NCBI GenBank assembly: GCA_012656075.1
Contig: JAAKBF010000312.1
Span: forward strand, 1 to 64,000
DNA length: 64,000 nucleotides
Origin: Phytophthora hibernalis
Lineage: Eukaryota > Oomycota > Peronosporomycetes > Peronosporales > Peronosporaceae
Direction of reading: 5' to 3'
Part shown: positions 31,350 to 42,247 of the stretch, one piece after another
Position numbering within the stretch: the first letter of the stretch is position 1
Layout of the letters: every line of letters begins with the position of its first letter
Notes under the pieces: generated by a model
The model's database searches: none
What the model was told of the DNA's origin: nothing
What the model saw: the letters and a program-made list of their open reading frames with translations, nothing else
Program-made: the position numbers and the translations under genes

Positions 31350-32243
31350 TGTCCCGCACCGCAGCGGGAGCAAGACGTGCCAGGAGGCCCGCCCGATTGT
31401 CCAACGTTCGCTCAGCATAAAGCATATCGAGCCTGATATGTACCACTGTTTTGCCACTTTGGGACCCGGCGGTCACTCCAAAAGATGGCGCAGGGGTGGC
31501 ATTCGAAGACATTCCACGGAAGCTGCAAGCCGTGGGGCATCGACGGAGCATCCAGCGGCCAAGGACGGAGGGCGCAAGCGCCCAGAGCGCCGCCGCGGCT
31601 CGGAAAAGGGACGGAGGGTCACTCCGGAGGATGGAGGGCGTGCCAGGAGCGCTAGGTGAGTAACCAGGAGGGTTGTCGTGCTTATGGGTGTGCGCGGTGT
31701 GAAGGCCGACGCACCCGGGCTCTAGTTAGTCGTAAATCTACCTCCTAGCAACCAAAGGAGCTAACGGAAATCTTATACGTTTATTTGATTAAGCCGCGAG
31801 CGTCCCCTACAAGTCCCTACTCCTACCAACAGCAAGCAGCTAGCCACCCCGCTGGGAAGGCAGGTGCACGACATTTGGTGGAGAAGCAGGGTAGCTGCTT
31901 GCTGGAGAAGGACTTGCTCGGTACAAGGCGTGGCTTCTGACAAGGCGTGAGTGCAGATAGTTCGCGGGGATCAGCTCAAAGGTTCTCAAGCTTATGAGAG
32001 TACGGGCTTTCGCGTGGAGCTGCACAAGTCCAGGTCGGCGAACGGTTGCGAGTGCTGCTAAGTCAAGTGGAGCGCACCCGCTCATCGATCTACTACTATG
32101 GATTCGGGCGACGATAACGCCAGATTGGTGACGCATTCAGCGATGCGGACGCTGCGCAAGTCACGGAAGGAACTGCGCCGGCTCAGCCGGACCAGGGTGA
32201 TACAACTACGATGGGAGGTGTTGCTTCGAGTAGAGTTCCAGCA
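31350..32243 (+). repeat. 5' LTR of the young nested element
   Basis: 894 bp. Open frames inside it are not genes, except that the gag frame appears to begin at the ATG at 32211, within its last 33 bases. Confidence 0.9.
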
Positions 32244-33365
32244 GGGACCGGCGCGGGTGGGCCGCCAGCTGCGAGCGCGCCACTGACGAACCCCGCACGC
32301 ATGGCTTTGACATTTGGAGGATTTGGAGCTGTGCAGAACGTGGTGCATTGGGCCGTGGCCAGCACCAACCGTGCTAGCGGAGGACCCGGTCCGGCTGCAA
32401 GCGTTCCAGGTCGGGCTGCAAGCGTTCCCGTGTTGACCCGGTCTGGGTCAGCGCCCACCGTTGGACATACTACGACTAGCGTTCCTACAACTCTAATGAC
32501 CGCTCCTCAAACAACGATTACTACTGGACTACCGACTATGGCCGCGAGTGGAGCAACGGCGACTCATCAGAGTCAAGCCCAAGGTGGCCATCCGAGTCAA
32601 ACGGTGACATTCCAAGCTGGTCTAACTCCGACTGGACCGACAAGCCAAGCATTAAGCGTTCCTACTTCTAGTGTACAAGGAGCGCATCCGGTGAACGGAG
32701 CGTCCGGGCCTCCGACTGCACAACTGATGCGGGCTGCCAATGGCGAATACTTCTGGCAGAATGTGCCTCCAGCTGCGGCGCCTCCACTCCAAGCCCCTGC
32801 GTATCAGTGGGGAGGACAAGGGATGGTGCCGCAACCTACGGGCACTCAGACTCCCTGGCCCCGCCTCAACAGGCGTCTCCAGGTTGGAGGGCTTTGGAAT
32901 ACCCCCGACTCCGTCTACTTACGCGCCTACGAGCACGCCGACTACTCATCGGCATATGAAAACGGCTGTGGCTTCTTATGGTGGGTTCTCAATCGGTGAG
33001 ATGCCAAGTTACCCATACTATCCGCAGAACGCGACGACTAGCGGGGCGACGCCGAGGCCGACCTGGGGTTCCTAAGCGCAAGCTACGACGAACCCGCTGG
33101 GGATTGCGACGCCAAGTGCTTACGACCCTAAGTGGCAAGCTCCTCCTACGAGTGGGCCTGGCTCGTATACTCCTCAGTCTGCTGCCGAGCAGTTAGCGCT
33201 CAGTGGGCAGGGGAACGCTACCCCTATTACTGGATCTATGGGAATGCCCTCGCATATCAAGAACGCTGTCAGGATGATACAGCCGTTCTACTCGGATGGT
33301 TCTACGGTGGAAAAGGCGAGTGCCTTCTGTGATGCGTTCGAGCGAACTACCCTCGGGCTGCTCTA
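32211..33365 (+). pseudogene. Gag of the young nested LTR element
   Basis: The ATG at 32211 starts inside the 5' LTR (MGGVASSRVPAGTGAGGP), followed by a long Pro/Thr/Gly/Ala-rich disordered part. The 262-codon first frame stops at 32999; the reading continues in another frame (GEMPSYPYYPQNATTSGATP, then in a further stretch KNAVRMIQPFYSDGSTVEKA and FCDAFERTTLGL), which matches the capsid start of Phytophthora Gypsy gags, up to a TAG at 33364-33366. The two frame breaks may be real or sequence errors. Confidence 0.6.
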
Positions 33366-33384
33366 GAAGCCAATCAAGGAACGG

Positions 33385-34763
33385 ATGGTGAGACTGGAGG
33401 GACTACGGGACGCAGTGGCTGCTATGGAAGCTACGGCGTCGTCCGAAACGACGGAAATTACTATGGAAGAAGTATCTGGAAGATACTTCGTGTACGATAA
33501 TCGACTACCTAGATGGGAAGGAAACGCGCAGGACAGCTACTCTGCGCCGATGGAGACCAAGGCCCTAGAAGGCGTCGATGGGGAAGTACACTACGAATTG
33601 AAACACTACAAGGAACCCGCTGTTCGGGACGGTGCTGGGCAGGACAACTACACTGAGGCAGCAAGCCCAATCGAATAGACAGAGGGAGCCATGCATATTG
33701 CAGGAGACGGGAGCGATGAGCCCGTCGAAGAAACGACAGTCGCGCGCACGCCGGGTGCGACTATGACTTGGAGGAACTTGGGAGTACCATGCCAACTGCT
33801 AGAGCTGGGTGCTACAAGGAACCCTTCGTTGGGAGGGAGACCGTCTATAAGAACTTTGGAATGACGGCCCGCTCTAATGACGGAGGCGGAGAACGCTCCT
33901 CACATACTGACTTTGGGTCCAACGGGGACCTTACAACCCAACTGGAACAGCTGACGAGCAAGACCAGACGGGAAGCGTACTAGAAACGCTGAGTCAAGAT
34001 GTGGAGGGCGCCTGGATGGGTGGGATGGGAGTGTATCTGAAGGCACTACCATACCTGGACTGGGCGAAGTGGAGAGGCTCGCAACGGCCGTCCAACTAGA
34101 CGGCGAACCAAACCCTGAAGAAGGAAATGCCAGCCCGGATAGGATGGGAGTGTATCTGAAGGCACTACCGTACCGGAGCTGAGCAAAAGGAAGGAGCTCG
34201 CAAGGGAAGTATCACTTGACAGCGAGCTGGAACTGGAAGAAGGAGACGCCAGCCCGGATATGATGGGGAGTGTATCTGAAGCCACTACCGTACCGGAGCT
34301 GAGCGAAGTGGAGATGCTCACCGGAGAAGTCCACCTGGACCATGAGCCTACCAAGGAGAAGTTGTCCCCGTTCCAACATGCACGGTTGTTTACACCAGAA
34401 GAGCTGGATGCTCTGGCTGCGAGAATAGCGACCAACGTAGGCGAGGAGAAGGAAGAGCTCGACAAAGAGCTTGAGGAGCGGCTGTATCCGCTGGACGAGG
34501 TCGAGTTGAAGTTGCGTATGAAGAAGAACGAGGAGCAGCAGAAGGAACTTACACTTGAGGAACTAAGTCAACTGCTGGCGCTCCCCGTTGAGACGCTAAA
34601 GAGGACGCGTGAGTCGTCCCCGGGTGCGCTGTCTACACCCGAATATTGGCTGAACTGGTATCGAGAAACGTGGGTCGTTTCGGACGAGGCCAAGCGGGCC
34701 AACCGCGACTTCGAAGTCGGCTGCGAACGGTATCGTCAGTCTTACGATAGCCGATGGCCGTGA
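33385..34763 (+). pseudogene. Gag-pol spacer region of the nested element with acidic tandem repeats
   Basis: A set of open segments rich in Glu, Thr and Ser. It includes MVRLEGLRDAVAAMEATASS at 33385 and a region of three 119-bp tandem repeats from 34024 that encode an acidic unit (SEATTVPELSEVEMLT...). The last open segment 34260-34763 ends in STPEYWLNWYRETWVVSDEA. No protease or polymerase motif was seen in any frame. It may be the remains of the gag C-terminus. Confidence 0.4.
34024..34350 (+). repeat. Three tandem repeats of 119 bp
   Basis: GATGGGAGTGTATCTGAAGG recurs at 34024, 34143 and (with an extra G) 34262. The period of 119 is not a multiple of three, so each copy is read in another frame. 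Confidence 0.8.
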
Positions 34764-35034
34764 TGAAGGGGTGGATCTAACTCGTTCGAAGACGAGATTC
34801 GCCGCTTGATACGCTCGGGAAGCGTTCCGGTTACTGTGGACCAGTCTGTGGTCATCGAGAACATCGGGATCAACCTCGTGACTACTGAAGAGCGCGCGAT
34901 GGACTCTACTGGTCCCACATTGGGAGACCTTGGAACGCTAGAGACTTTGCCGACCCGCTGTCGCTCCTTGGTTAGACGAGCCGTGTACTTGCTCGTGGAA
35001 GAATAGGAAAAAGCGACATCTACGGCATGTGCTC

Positions 35035-35310
35035 CCTGTTACGACCAGGATGGCACTTCAGAGATCGAATTCTGGGGAATTGTCTGGGCTACGAGGAAGT
35101 TCCGATGCTACCTTGACCGGCAAGAATTCGACCTCTACACTGACCACAAGACGCTGGTCTGGGTGTTCAACGAGACGAACCGCACCAGCAACGCTAAACT
35201 CTCTAGGTGGGCAATGGAATTGTCCCAGTTACGCTTCAAGGTGTTCCACAAGGCTGGCACGTCGATGGGGCACGCCGATGGACTCTCGCTACTTCACAAG
35301 GCTACCATAA
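35035..35310 (+). pseudogene. RNase H fragment of the nested LTR element
   Basis: DQDGTSEIEFWGIVWATRKF is followed by FDLYTDHKTLVWVFNETNRTSNAKLSRWAMEL and GHADGLSLL, the standard Ty3/Gypsy RNase H/tether ending (YTDHKxL; ADxLSR-like). The beginning of the domain and the upstream reverse transcriptase are absent. Confidence 0.7.
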
Positions 35311-35552
35311 ACACTCTGACCATGCCCGATCTACTGAACGACGTCGGATCGGGGAACGAGGGTCGCGTTGAAGTCGGGGAGGGGCGAACTACTCGCCAAC
35401 CGTACCTTGAAGACGCAGGATATGAGGTTCCCGGGGTGTTCCGTCGAGGTCGGGGAGAGCCGCGCCGTGGATGTTTGCGAGGCTACATCCGACGGCGTCT
35501 CTCCCGAAGTCATTGCCGATGAGGAGGACGAAGCTGGACTGGCAAACCCGTC

Positions 35553-36263
35553 GTGGCTTTCCTTTCACCGCTTGACGAATTTGGACTTGGCCAGAAGCGA
35601 TTTGTGGAAGAGCAACGCCTTACTCCGTGGATCCAAGCTCTGATTGCCTTCTTGGAGGACGGTGCGCTGGTCGTGGACTCTCAACTGCGAGTCAGGATTC
35701 TGCAGATAGCGCCTCACTATGAAAAAAGGAACGATGTTATGATGAGAGGCGTTCACTTACGAGCCCGTGCCGGCCATGCTCGGACACTTAGCGTACCGGT
35801 GATACCCATCTCGTTCGTGGAAACGGTGCTTCACTACTGTCACTCGGGCGTCCTGACGACCCATGCCGACCTGAAGAAGACGATAGACCGTGTGCGGAAA
35901 ACACGCCTACTGGTTCAACATGGATCTGCTAACGGCCGCAGGCCTTGGAGAACACGCTCGGATCGAGCTGCTACCCGCCTACTGCGCAGCCGAATTTTGC
36001 TGCATCGCCACTTGTGTACTTTCGACCCCGATACGCAACGTCGCCTGGACATTCCTGAAGGAAGCGTGCCGAGTAGCGTACGCATGGGATGTGCTTTCAT
36101 CTCCTGCAACCAAGAGGTGCTCCGCAACCGAGAGCTACGGCGACTGCAGGGCATCGACTACGCCTACGCGCTATGGAACTCCCTGTTCGCCGTGCCGGTC
36201 CAAGAGCTGATGGAAAACGAGGAGACTTACGGTCGCTATGGCCGAATGCTTCGCAGCTGGTAG
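35553..36263 (+). pseudogene. Integrase zinc-binding fragment and unassigned open frame of the nested element
   Basis: A 236-codon open frame. The first half (RFVEEQRLTPWIQALIAFLE; then ISFVETVLHYCHSGVLTTHADLKKTIDRV) resembles the H2C2 zinc-binding start of Gypsy integrase. After about 35890 the resemblance is lost and no D,D,E core follows; the remainder is not recognised. It may be a deletion junction. Confidence 0.5.
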
Positions 36264-36900
36264 AAAGCGTTCCACGCCACCTTCAGTGACTTCATTCCGG
36301 ATTTGCTGCTGCGCACGGGACGCTCCTGCGCTCACTACTGGTGGGCTTCGCTGGAAGCCATAGTCGCTGTGTGGTACCGCTGCTTTGCTGTCGCCCATGG
36401 GGTCTGCTGGGTGCTTCTGCTCTTCCTATCGATGATGGTGCACATACCCATGGCTTGAGTTCCTGCTATGCGGCACTACTGGGGTCGCTGTGGTGGTGGT
36501 CTGTCTGAGTATTTGGGACACCGCGCTGGATTGGATGCAGTGGGGGCGATACGCTAGCATCGGCATCTTCGTGGCGGGTCTACTAACGCACGGGTGGCAT
36601 CGGAGCGTTGGAGATGGCCAACTACAAGCCGTCGCTTCCGGAGTCATAATGCTCGACGCCTCGCAAAGCGTTCAGACGAACGCTTCGAGACGCGAACGAC
36701 AAGAAGCTGCTAGCTTGAAACGCTTGCAGGTTTCCGAGGAATTGGAGGACTTCCAGGAAGCGCGGTGCGAAGACGTTGAAGCTGCGATTCCTGTAGTCAC
36801 CACCTTGCCGGACGACTTCGACAAGAAGCAACAGTTGATCATCCGGTTCCTGCAGGAGCTCAAGACTTGCCAAGGACGGCAAGAGGATAGTCGGGGAGGA
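36264..36900 (+). pseudogene. Hydrophobic, coiled-coil ORF at the env position of the nested element
   Basis: Between the integrase fragment and the 3' LTR. A hydrophobic stretch WVLLLFLSMMVHIPM (about 36408-36455) ends at a TGA at 36457-36459; in a neighbouring frame WLEFLLCGTTGVAVVVVCLS and YASIGIFVAGLL (to about 36585) add two more membrane-like segments. Then comes a charged helical part (RRERQEAASLKRLQVSEELEDFQEAR...DKKQQLIIRFLQEL) running into the LTR. It looks like a small multi-span membrane protein with a coiled-coil tail, broken by one frameshift. No family is recognised. Confidence 0.4.
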
Positions 36901-37794
36901 TGTCCCGCACCGCAGCGGGAGCAAGACGTGCCAGGAGGCCCGCCCGATTGTCCAACGTTCGCTCAGCATAAAGCATATCGAGCCTGATATGTACCACTGT
37001 TCTGCCACTTTGGGACCCGGCGGTCACTCCAAAAGATGGCGCAGGGGTGGCATTCGAAGACATTCCACGGAAGCTGCAAGCCGTGGGGCATCGACGGAGC
37101 ATCCAGCGGCCAAGGACGGAGGGCGCAAGCGCCCAGAGCGCCGCCGCGGCTCGGAAAAGGACGGAGGGTCACTCCGGAGGATGGAGGGCGTGCCAGGAGC
37201 GCTAGGTGAGTAACCAGGAGGGTTGTCGTGCTTATGGGTGTGCGCGGTGTGAAGGCCGACGCACCCGGGCTCTAGTTAGTCGTAAATCTACCTCCTAGCA
37301 ACCAAAGGAGCTAACGGAAATCTTATACGTTTATTTGATTAAGCCGCGAGCGTCCCCTACAAGTCCCTACTCCTACCAACAGCAAGCAGCTAGCCACCCC
37401 CGCTGGGAAGGCAGGTGCACGACATTTGGTGGAGAAGCAGGGTAGCTGCTTGCTGGAGAAGGACTTGCTCGGTACAAGGCGTGGCTTCTGACAAGGCGTG
37501 AGTGCAGATAGTTCGCGGGGATCAGCTCAAAGGTTCTCAAGCTTATGAGAGTACGGGCTTTCGCGTGGAGCTGCACAAGTCCAGGTCGGCGAACGGTTGC
37601 GAGTGCTGCTAAGTCAAGTGGAGCGCACCCGCTCATCGATCTACTACTATGGATTCGGGCGACGATAACGCCAGATTGGTGACGCATTCAGCGATGCGGA
37701 CGCTGCGCAAGTCACGGAAGGAACTGCGCCGGCTCAGCCGGACCAGGGTGATACAACTACGATGGGAGGTGTTGCTTCGAGTAGAGTTCCAGCA
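36901..37794 (+). repeat. 3' LTR of the young nested element
   Basis: 894 bp, three differences from the 5' LTR (near 37002, 37159 and 37400). Confidence 0.9.
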
Positions 37795-39035
37795 GGGCTC
37801 GTAACCAGGTGACGAACGTCGAACGAATGGGGTGCCGTATCGACTACCTCAAAGGGGCCAACCCAACGGGCTAGTAGTTTATCGACAGAAAGGCGATAGT
37901 CAATACGTGACTAGAGCATAAAATCCCCAACACTGAAGTTGCACTCCACACCCTTGGATCGTGCCATGTTCTGAAGTCGGCGTTTCTCTCGCTGAGCAAT
38001 CACTTCCCGATGCATTGCTGTCAGGCTCGCACGCAAGCTGGCGAGACGTTCTGCAGGTAAGCCATGAGGGTACCAGCATCTCAACCTTCTTTCCACGCTC
38101 TAGCAGGATTGTCTCAAACGGCGAAGGTCGTGGTAGCCCCGTAAAGAGTTCGCTCGGTGCCTTATCTCCCAGTGATCCCACGGGTGTGTGATTCAAACAA
38201 GCGGCAGCACGTAGACCCACCCACGTGTATCAAGCTTATACTCCATCAGTAGCACACGTACAACTTGTAGGATGTCTCGGTTCAGACGCTCAATTGTGCC
38301 ATTGATCCACGGTGCGTAAGCGACCGCTAGACTCTGCTCGATGTCCAAGGTTTTGCACACTTGGCGAATCACTTCACTCTTGAAGTGACTGCCTTGGTCC
38401 GAGACCAAGACAGATGGGGCTCCAAAGCGCTTCCACCAATCCAGCACAGCACACGCGGCAACAGAACTCGTCGGCGAATCGCAGGCCACGATCTCGCAAA
38501 AATGGGTCAGACCATCCTTGAGCACAAGCACATACTTGGACGTGCCCATGCTGTCACCCATGTACAGGTAGTCCATGTGCAAGAGCTCATTGCGCTCATT
38601 GGCGTCGTACGTGGGCCCCCACGGACGCGGGATAATGTTGCCACCCTTCACATGCTTGCAGAGCAGACACCTACTCAGAAAGCGACGGCATACTTGCACC
38701 AGGTTCGCTACCTCGAAAAGATCGGTCACCGTTGTCATCATTGGATCAATACCACGATGCCTCTGACTTCCGCAGTGCGCAACTATCAGTATGCGCTGCA
38801 GCAACACCGCTTCTTGTATGGGAACCCACACTCGCTGTGACACCATAATGATGCCTTCACTGTCCCATTGTGTCATTGGCGCCGCTGAGCCTGCATGCTT
38901 CCGCTGTGCAACTTGTATCTCGTTCAGAGTTGGAAACACAAAGTCACCAGCGTGGAGGTGTAGCCGTTGCATCTCTTTATCAGCCCTCGACGTTTCATGT
39001 GTCCCGCTGCGAGTGATGGCCTTGCATTTAGTCAC
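37795..39035 (-). pseudogene. Integrase of the outer Gypsy element
   Basis: Read from 39035 downward: H2C2 zinc-binding region (VAHCGSQRHRGID...CLLCKHVKGG), then the rve core with Asp in ELLHMDYLYMG, Asp in VLVSDQGSHF and Glu in INGTIERLNRD, all present. After a stop or frame change near 38193 the C-terminal part reads AACLNHTPVGSLGDKAPSEL and FTGLPRPSPFET, then DKLLARWVGPFEVVDTAPHS and DVRHLVT, an SH3/chromo-like tail cut by the nested LTR element at 37795. Confidence 0.75.
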
Positions 39036-41054
39036 ACCACCTTCCTCTCCCGAAGGTAACCCTCAACGTGAAAGAAGATCTGCCCACAAGTTCGACGAGC
39101 CATCAATACGCTCAATCTGGTACAGCAGGCCTGTGGGCGACAGTGCCCAGCGCTGCAATTTTCCACGGACATGGCTCTTGACTTCTTGATCAGGAGAAAA
39201 ACGTATATCAGGTTCTTGTGATCACAATAGAGCCTGAATCCGTTGGCCCGAACAAGAAGGTGCGTGAGGTTGCGAGCGGCCCAGATGATAGGGAACGCTT
39301 CTTTCTCGATGATGCTCCATCGTTTCGCCGTGGCATCGAACTTGCCGCTTTTGCACACCAGCAGCTCATGTTTTTGTTCGGTCACAGGGACATCATCAAC
39401 CCAATCACGGATTTCGTTTTTGTTCGGTCACAGGGACGTCATCAACCCAATCACGGACTTGCGAGACCACCTGTCCCCAGCCAAGGTTAGAAGCATACGA
39501 CATCACACAAATGTTGGCGTCTGATGACGGGAAGTGCAGCGTATGTGCAGTAGCAAGAAGTTGTCGAGCATCTTCGAAGGCAGCAGCATCTTCGGCAGTC
39601 CACGTCAAGACTGCACCAGCCGCCAGCCGCTTGGTTCGCCCCACCACTTGTAAGACGGTTTCGAGCTTGGCATGCAGCGGCTCCATGACCCGGCTGTAGT
39701 CCATAAGCGAGTCTCTCATCCACCCCGTAGCACAGAGGAACTGCTGCAAGTCCGCAGCGATGGTTGGCATAGAGAGCTCACGCAGCCCACTCAGTCTCTC
39801 AGGGTCGTGGCGGATGCCATCGCCTCTAAACAGACGGCCACACCACTTAGCCTCCTTCCGAAAGAGAAAGCTTTTCAGAACACTCAGCTTGAGACCCCGC
39901 TCACGCACACGACTCAGGAAGCGACAAAGGGCAGCCACGAACCCTTTAGGTGAACGGGCATACAGTAAAATGTCGTCGATCCAGATCAAAATATCCGTGT
40001 AGAGCATATACCAAACGCCACGTTCATCTGGTTCTGAAAATGGAGAGGTGAATCCATCGCTCCTTGCACCCGGCATGGCGTGAACACACCGTCGTCTGTA
40101 ATGAAGTTCATGATCTCTTGGCTGTCGAGGTGGAGCGGTAGCTGTGTTAAACCACTTGGCATGTCAAAGCCAGCAAACCCGTAGGCTCCGTCTACATTCT
40201 CAGCAGACGACGTCAAGTCTACCCCAGTCCCTGCAATCGGGACCGTCAGCGTATTCACCGGCCTTTAGTCAATGGTCAGGCGGAACTCGTTCGGTTTGCC
40301 TGCTTTGGGTACCGGCACAGCGGCGCAAGCCAATCAACTCATGTTGTTGCGACGGATGAACCCCATCTGCTCCAGTAGTCGAACGTGTTGGCGCAGAAAT
40401 GCACTTTGGGCAGGCCCGTACCGGCGAGTCCGAGCTCGAAATGGCTGAGCATCGGGCCGCAACGTGATTTGTAGCGGCTCAACATCGGCCGGTGGATCGG
40501 CCAGTAGATCAACGCGAAATACGTCTTTAAACTCTAACACCGTCTCTCGTAAAAAACGCAAGTAATGCCGATCGAATCTATTGTCCCCTGCCGTTATCAC
40601 CATGTCTTCAAGCTTCGATCGGATCTCAGACGGAGGCACTACCAACGGGAGTCCCAGATCAAACGGATCCTCGTCGCAGCCAGTTGTGACAGCAACTCAT
40701 TCACGTCGATCCCCAACGTCATCAAGGTGTCATTGCCAAGAATGAAGTCTTCTTCATCGCCTTCCATGACCCTGCACGTCACTTCCGACAAGTGAACGGG
40801 CCCAGCAGCTGTCTGAAAAAAGAGATCCAGGGTGACAACATCGCGGCACTCCACGACATTACCTCCCGCAGCACTCTTCCTCTCGACTTGAGGCAGTTGC
40901 ACCCATCGAGGACTGCCCCCAGGGCCGTCAGCTCCATCCAGTACTGGCGAGGCAGATAGGTTTCTTCTGAGCCCGTATCAGCCAGGTACGGAATGCTCAG
41001 CAGATTGTTCACAAGGACTTCTCCAGGGACAGGTGCAGCACCGATCTTCTTCAC
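39032..41054 (-). pseudogene. Protease, reverse transcriptase and RNase H of the outer Gypsy element
   Basis: Protease: YLADTGSEETYLP (about 40985). Reverse transcriptase in several frames: RARTRRYGPAQSAFLRQHVR, PVPKAGKPNEFRLTID, GYAFAGFDMPSG-like region near 40170, catalytic box ILIWIDDILLYA near 40000. RNase H: EQKHELLVCKSGKFDATAKR, IEKEAFPIIWAARNL, LYCDHKNLIYVF. Frame changes lie near 40880, 40640, 40330, 40020 and 39400. The enzyme box Asp-Asp is intact but the ORF is shattered. A 44-bp tandem duplication at 39376-39463 is one of the breaks. Confidence 0.75.
39376..39463. repeat. 44-bp tandem duplication inside pol
   Basis: TTTGTTCGGTCACAGGGACR and the following TCATCAACCCAATCACGGAY are present twice in direct succession, breaking the RT/RNase H frame. 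Confidence 0.8.
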
Positions 41055-42033
41055 TCAAGTGCGCGCGGACTCACGGAGCTCCTTCATCTTGTCAACAGCT
41101 CGATGTTTGTCCTCTGCACTCGCTGTCGGACAATCCCGCAGCCAATGCGGCTCCTTACAGTGCCAACACCCAGTCTTAGGTGGGGACACCTCCTTCTTGT
41201 TTCCTTCCAGCTTTACATGGCTGCTAGCCCCTCCTGTGTTTCGGTTCACGTAGGAGGGCCTCGGGGTACCTGGCTTGCCAGCTGGTTTGCCACCTTGCCC
41301 CGCGGCCTTGTCGGTTTTCGTCGACGAGGTGTTTTTGCTCTTGTGTAAGCACATGGTGTTTGTGCTGGGCGCGGGTCTTGTCTTTGATAATCCCGAAGAG
41401 TGTGAAGTCATTACGCTTGGCTTCACGCCACTCGTACTTCACGTGGCGACAACGTCATCGTGAGGCATCTTCAGATCCAGGTTATCAATCAGGACGGTGC
41501 ATCGTAGCTTCATGCGATCCTCGTACCCACTGTCAGCAGAGTTGCCGACTCCTAAGATCTTGCTTAACCCATTCTCCTTGATGAGCGTCGCGACGTCTCA
41601 GTAGTATTTCAGCACTCTTGCATCAACATCATCCTCCCGAAGGTCGACCTTCAGCGTCTGCCGAAAGAAATCATCCAGGTCGGATACGTGGGCGTTTCAC
41701 CGACCCAAGCTTTGTGTCGATCAGTGTAACCATCTCTTCACTGGTCACCTCATCGACTGCCTTGTGCAGCTCGTAGAGACACAGTACTTCCAGTAGCTCC
41801 GGCTCAATGCAGTTCTTGACCGGGCGCAGAGCAACCTCCAGCCGCTCACCACTCTCCATACAGCGTTGACGGAGAGTACTCACGTACTGATCCCATCTTC
41901 TCTTACAGCTTACCACCGCATCATGGCTCCAGTCGGCCAGTCTGGGTGCTTGAACAAACTCGAATACTGGCTGATGCACACTCTGCATCACGGCGTCTCC
42001 GTCAGCCTCGTGTCGAGCGTCATTGCCTTGCAT
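41055..42033 (-). pseudogene. Gag of the outer Gypsy element with CCHC zinc knuckle
   Basis: The ATG at 42033-42031 opens MQGNDARHEADGDAVMQSVH and a capsid-like stretch (RRWDQYVSTLRQRCMESGER). Frame breaks lie between 41670 and 41430. The nucleocapsid follows with basic linker and a zinc knuckle GCWHCKEPHWLRDCPTA. A TGA at 41055-41057 ends this frame, and protease continues in the same frame directly after it. Gag would form the particle that packages the RNA. Confidence 0.7.
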
Positions 42034-42064
42034 CTTGCGGTCCTTGAAGAATTAAAGTTAACTT

Positions 42065-42247
42065 TGTGTCAGTTCCGCGGCTTGTTGCTTGTAAGTTAAA
42101 CTGCATAGTGAGTGAACTACCAGAGGCACAAACCCTCGCTATCTAACGCTGCTCTGTAGAACATGCCTCGAATGAATGGTTCTGATCAACACTAAACCAG
42201 AGTAATCCTAGGGTAATCCTTGCACAAGAGTAATCCTGAAGTAAACA
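42065..42247 (-). repeat. Right (5') LTR of the outer Gypsy element
   Basis: 183 bp, beginning TGTGTCAGTTCCGCGG and ending GTAAACA on the plus strand. It contains the unoccupied TA site that is filled by pogo in the other LTR. Gag starts about 30 bases inside it. Confidence 0.85.

Larger units (their letters stand above)
31350..37794 (+). mobile_element. Young nested LTR retrotransposon (Ty3/Gypsy-type gag and RNase H), probably non-autonomous
   Basis: Two 894-bp LTRs (31350-32243; 36901-37794), both TGTCCCGCACC...TTCCAGCA, differ at only three positions: one substitution and two single-base differences in G or C runs. The flanks GGCTT (31345-31349) and GGCTC (37796-37800) may be an imperfect target duplication. 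The interior encodes gag on the plus strand, an RNase H fragment and an integrase zinc-binding fragment, but I see no reverse-transcriptase YxDD box and no integrase D,D,E core. It inserted into the pol end of the minus-strand Gypsy element. Confidence 0.85.
29281..42247 (-). mobile_element. Ty3/Gypsy LTR retrotransposon inserted in the Gly-rich gene, carrying two nested elements
   Basis: Terminal repeats TGTGTCAGTT...GTAAAC occur at 29281-31228 (interrupted by a pogo element; 211 bp without it) and 42065-42247 (183 bp). Direct repeats CCCAC (29276-29280) and CCCAT (42248-42252) look like a 5-bp target duplication with one change. Gag, protease, reverse transcriptase, RNase H and integrase read on the minus strand from 42033 down to 37795 and end at a stop beside the left LTR after a short fragment 31229-31349. 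Without nested insertions the element is about 4.8 kb. Many frameshifts show it is dead. Confidence 0.85.

Noticed and set aside
31438..31663. Arg-rich open frames in the 894-bp LTR
   Set aside because: Present in both LTRs, non-coding regulatory sequence of the element.
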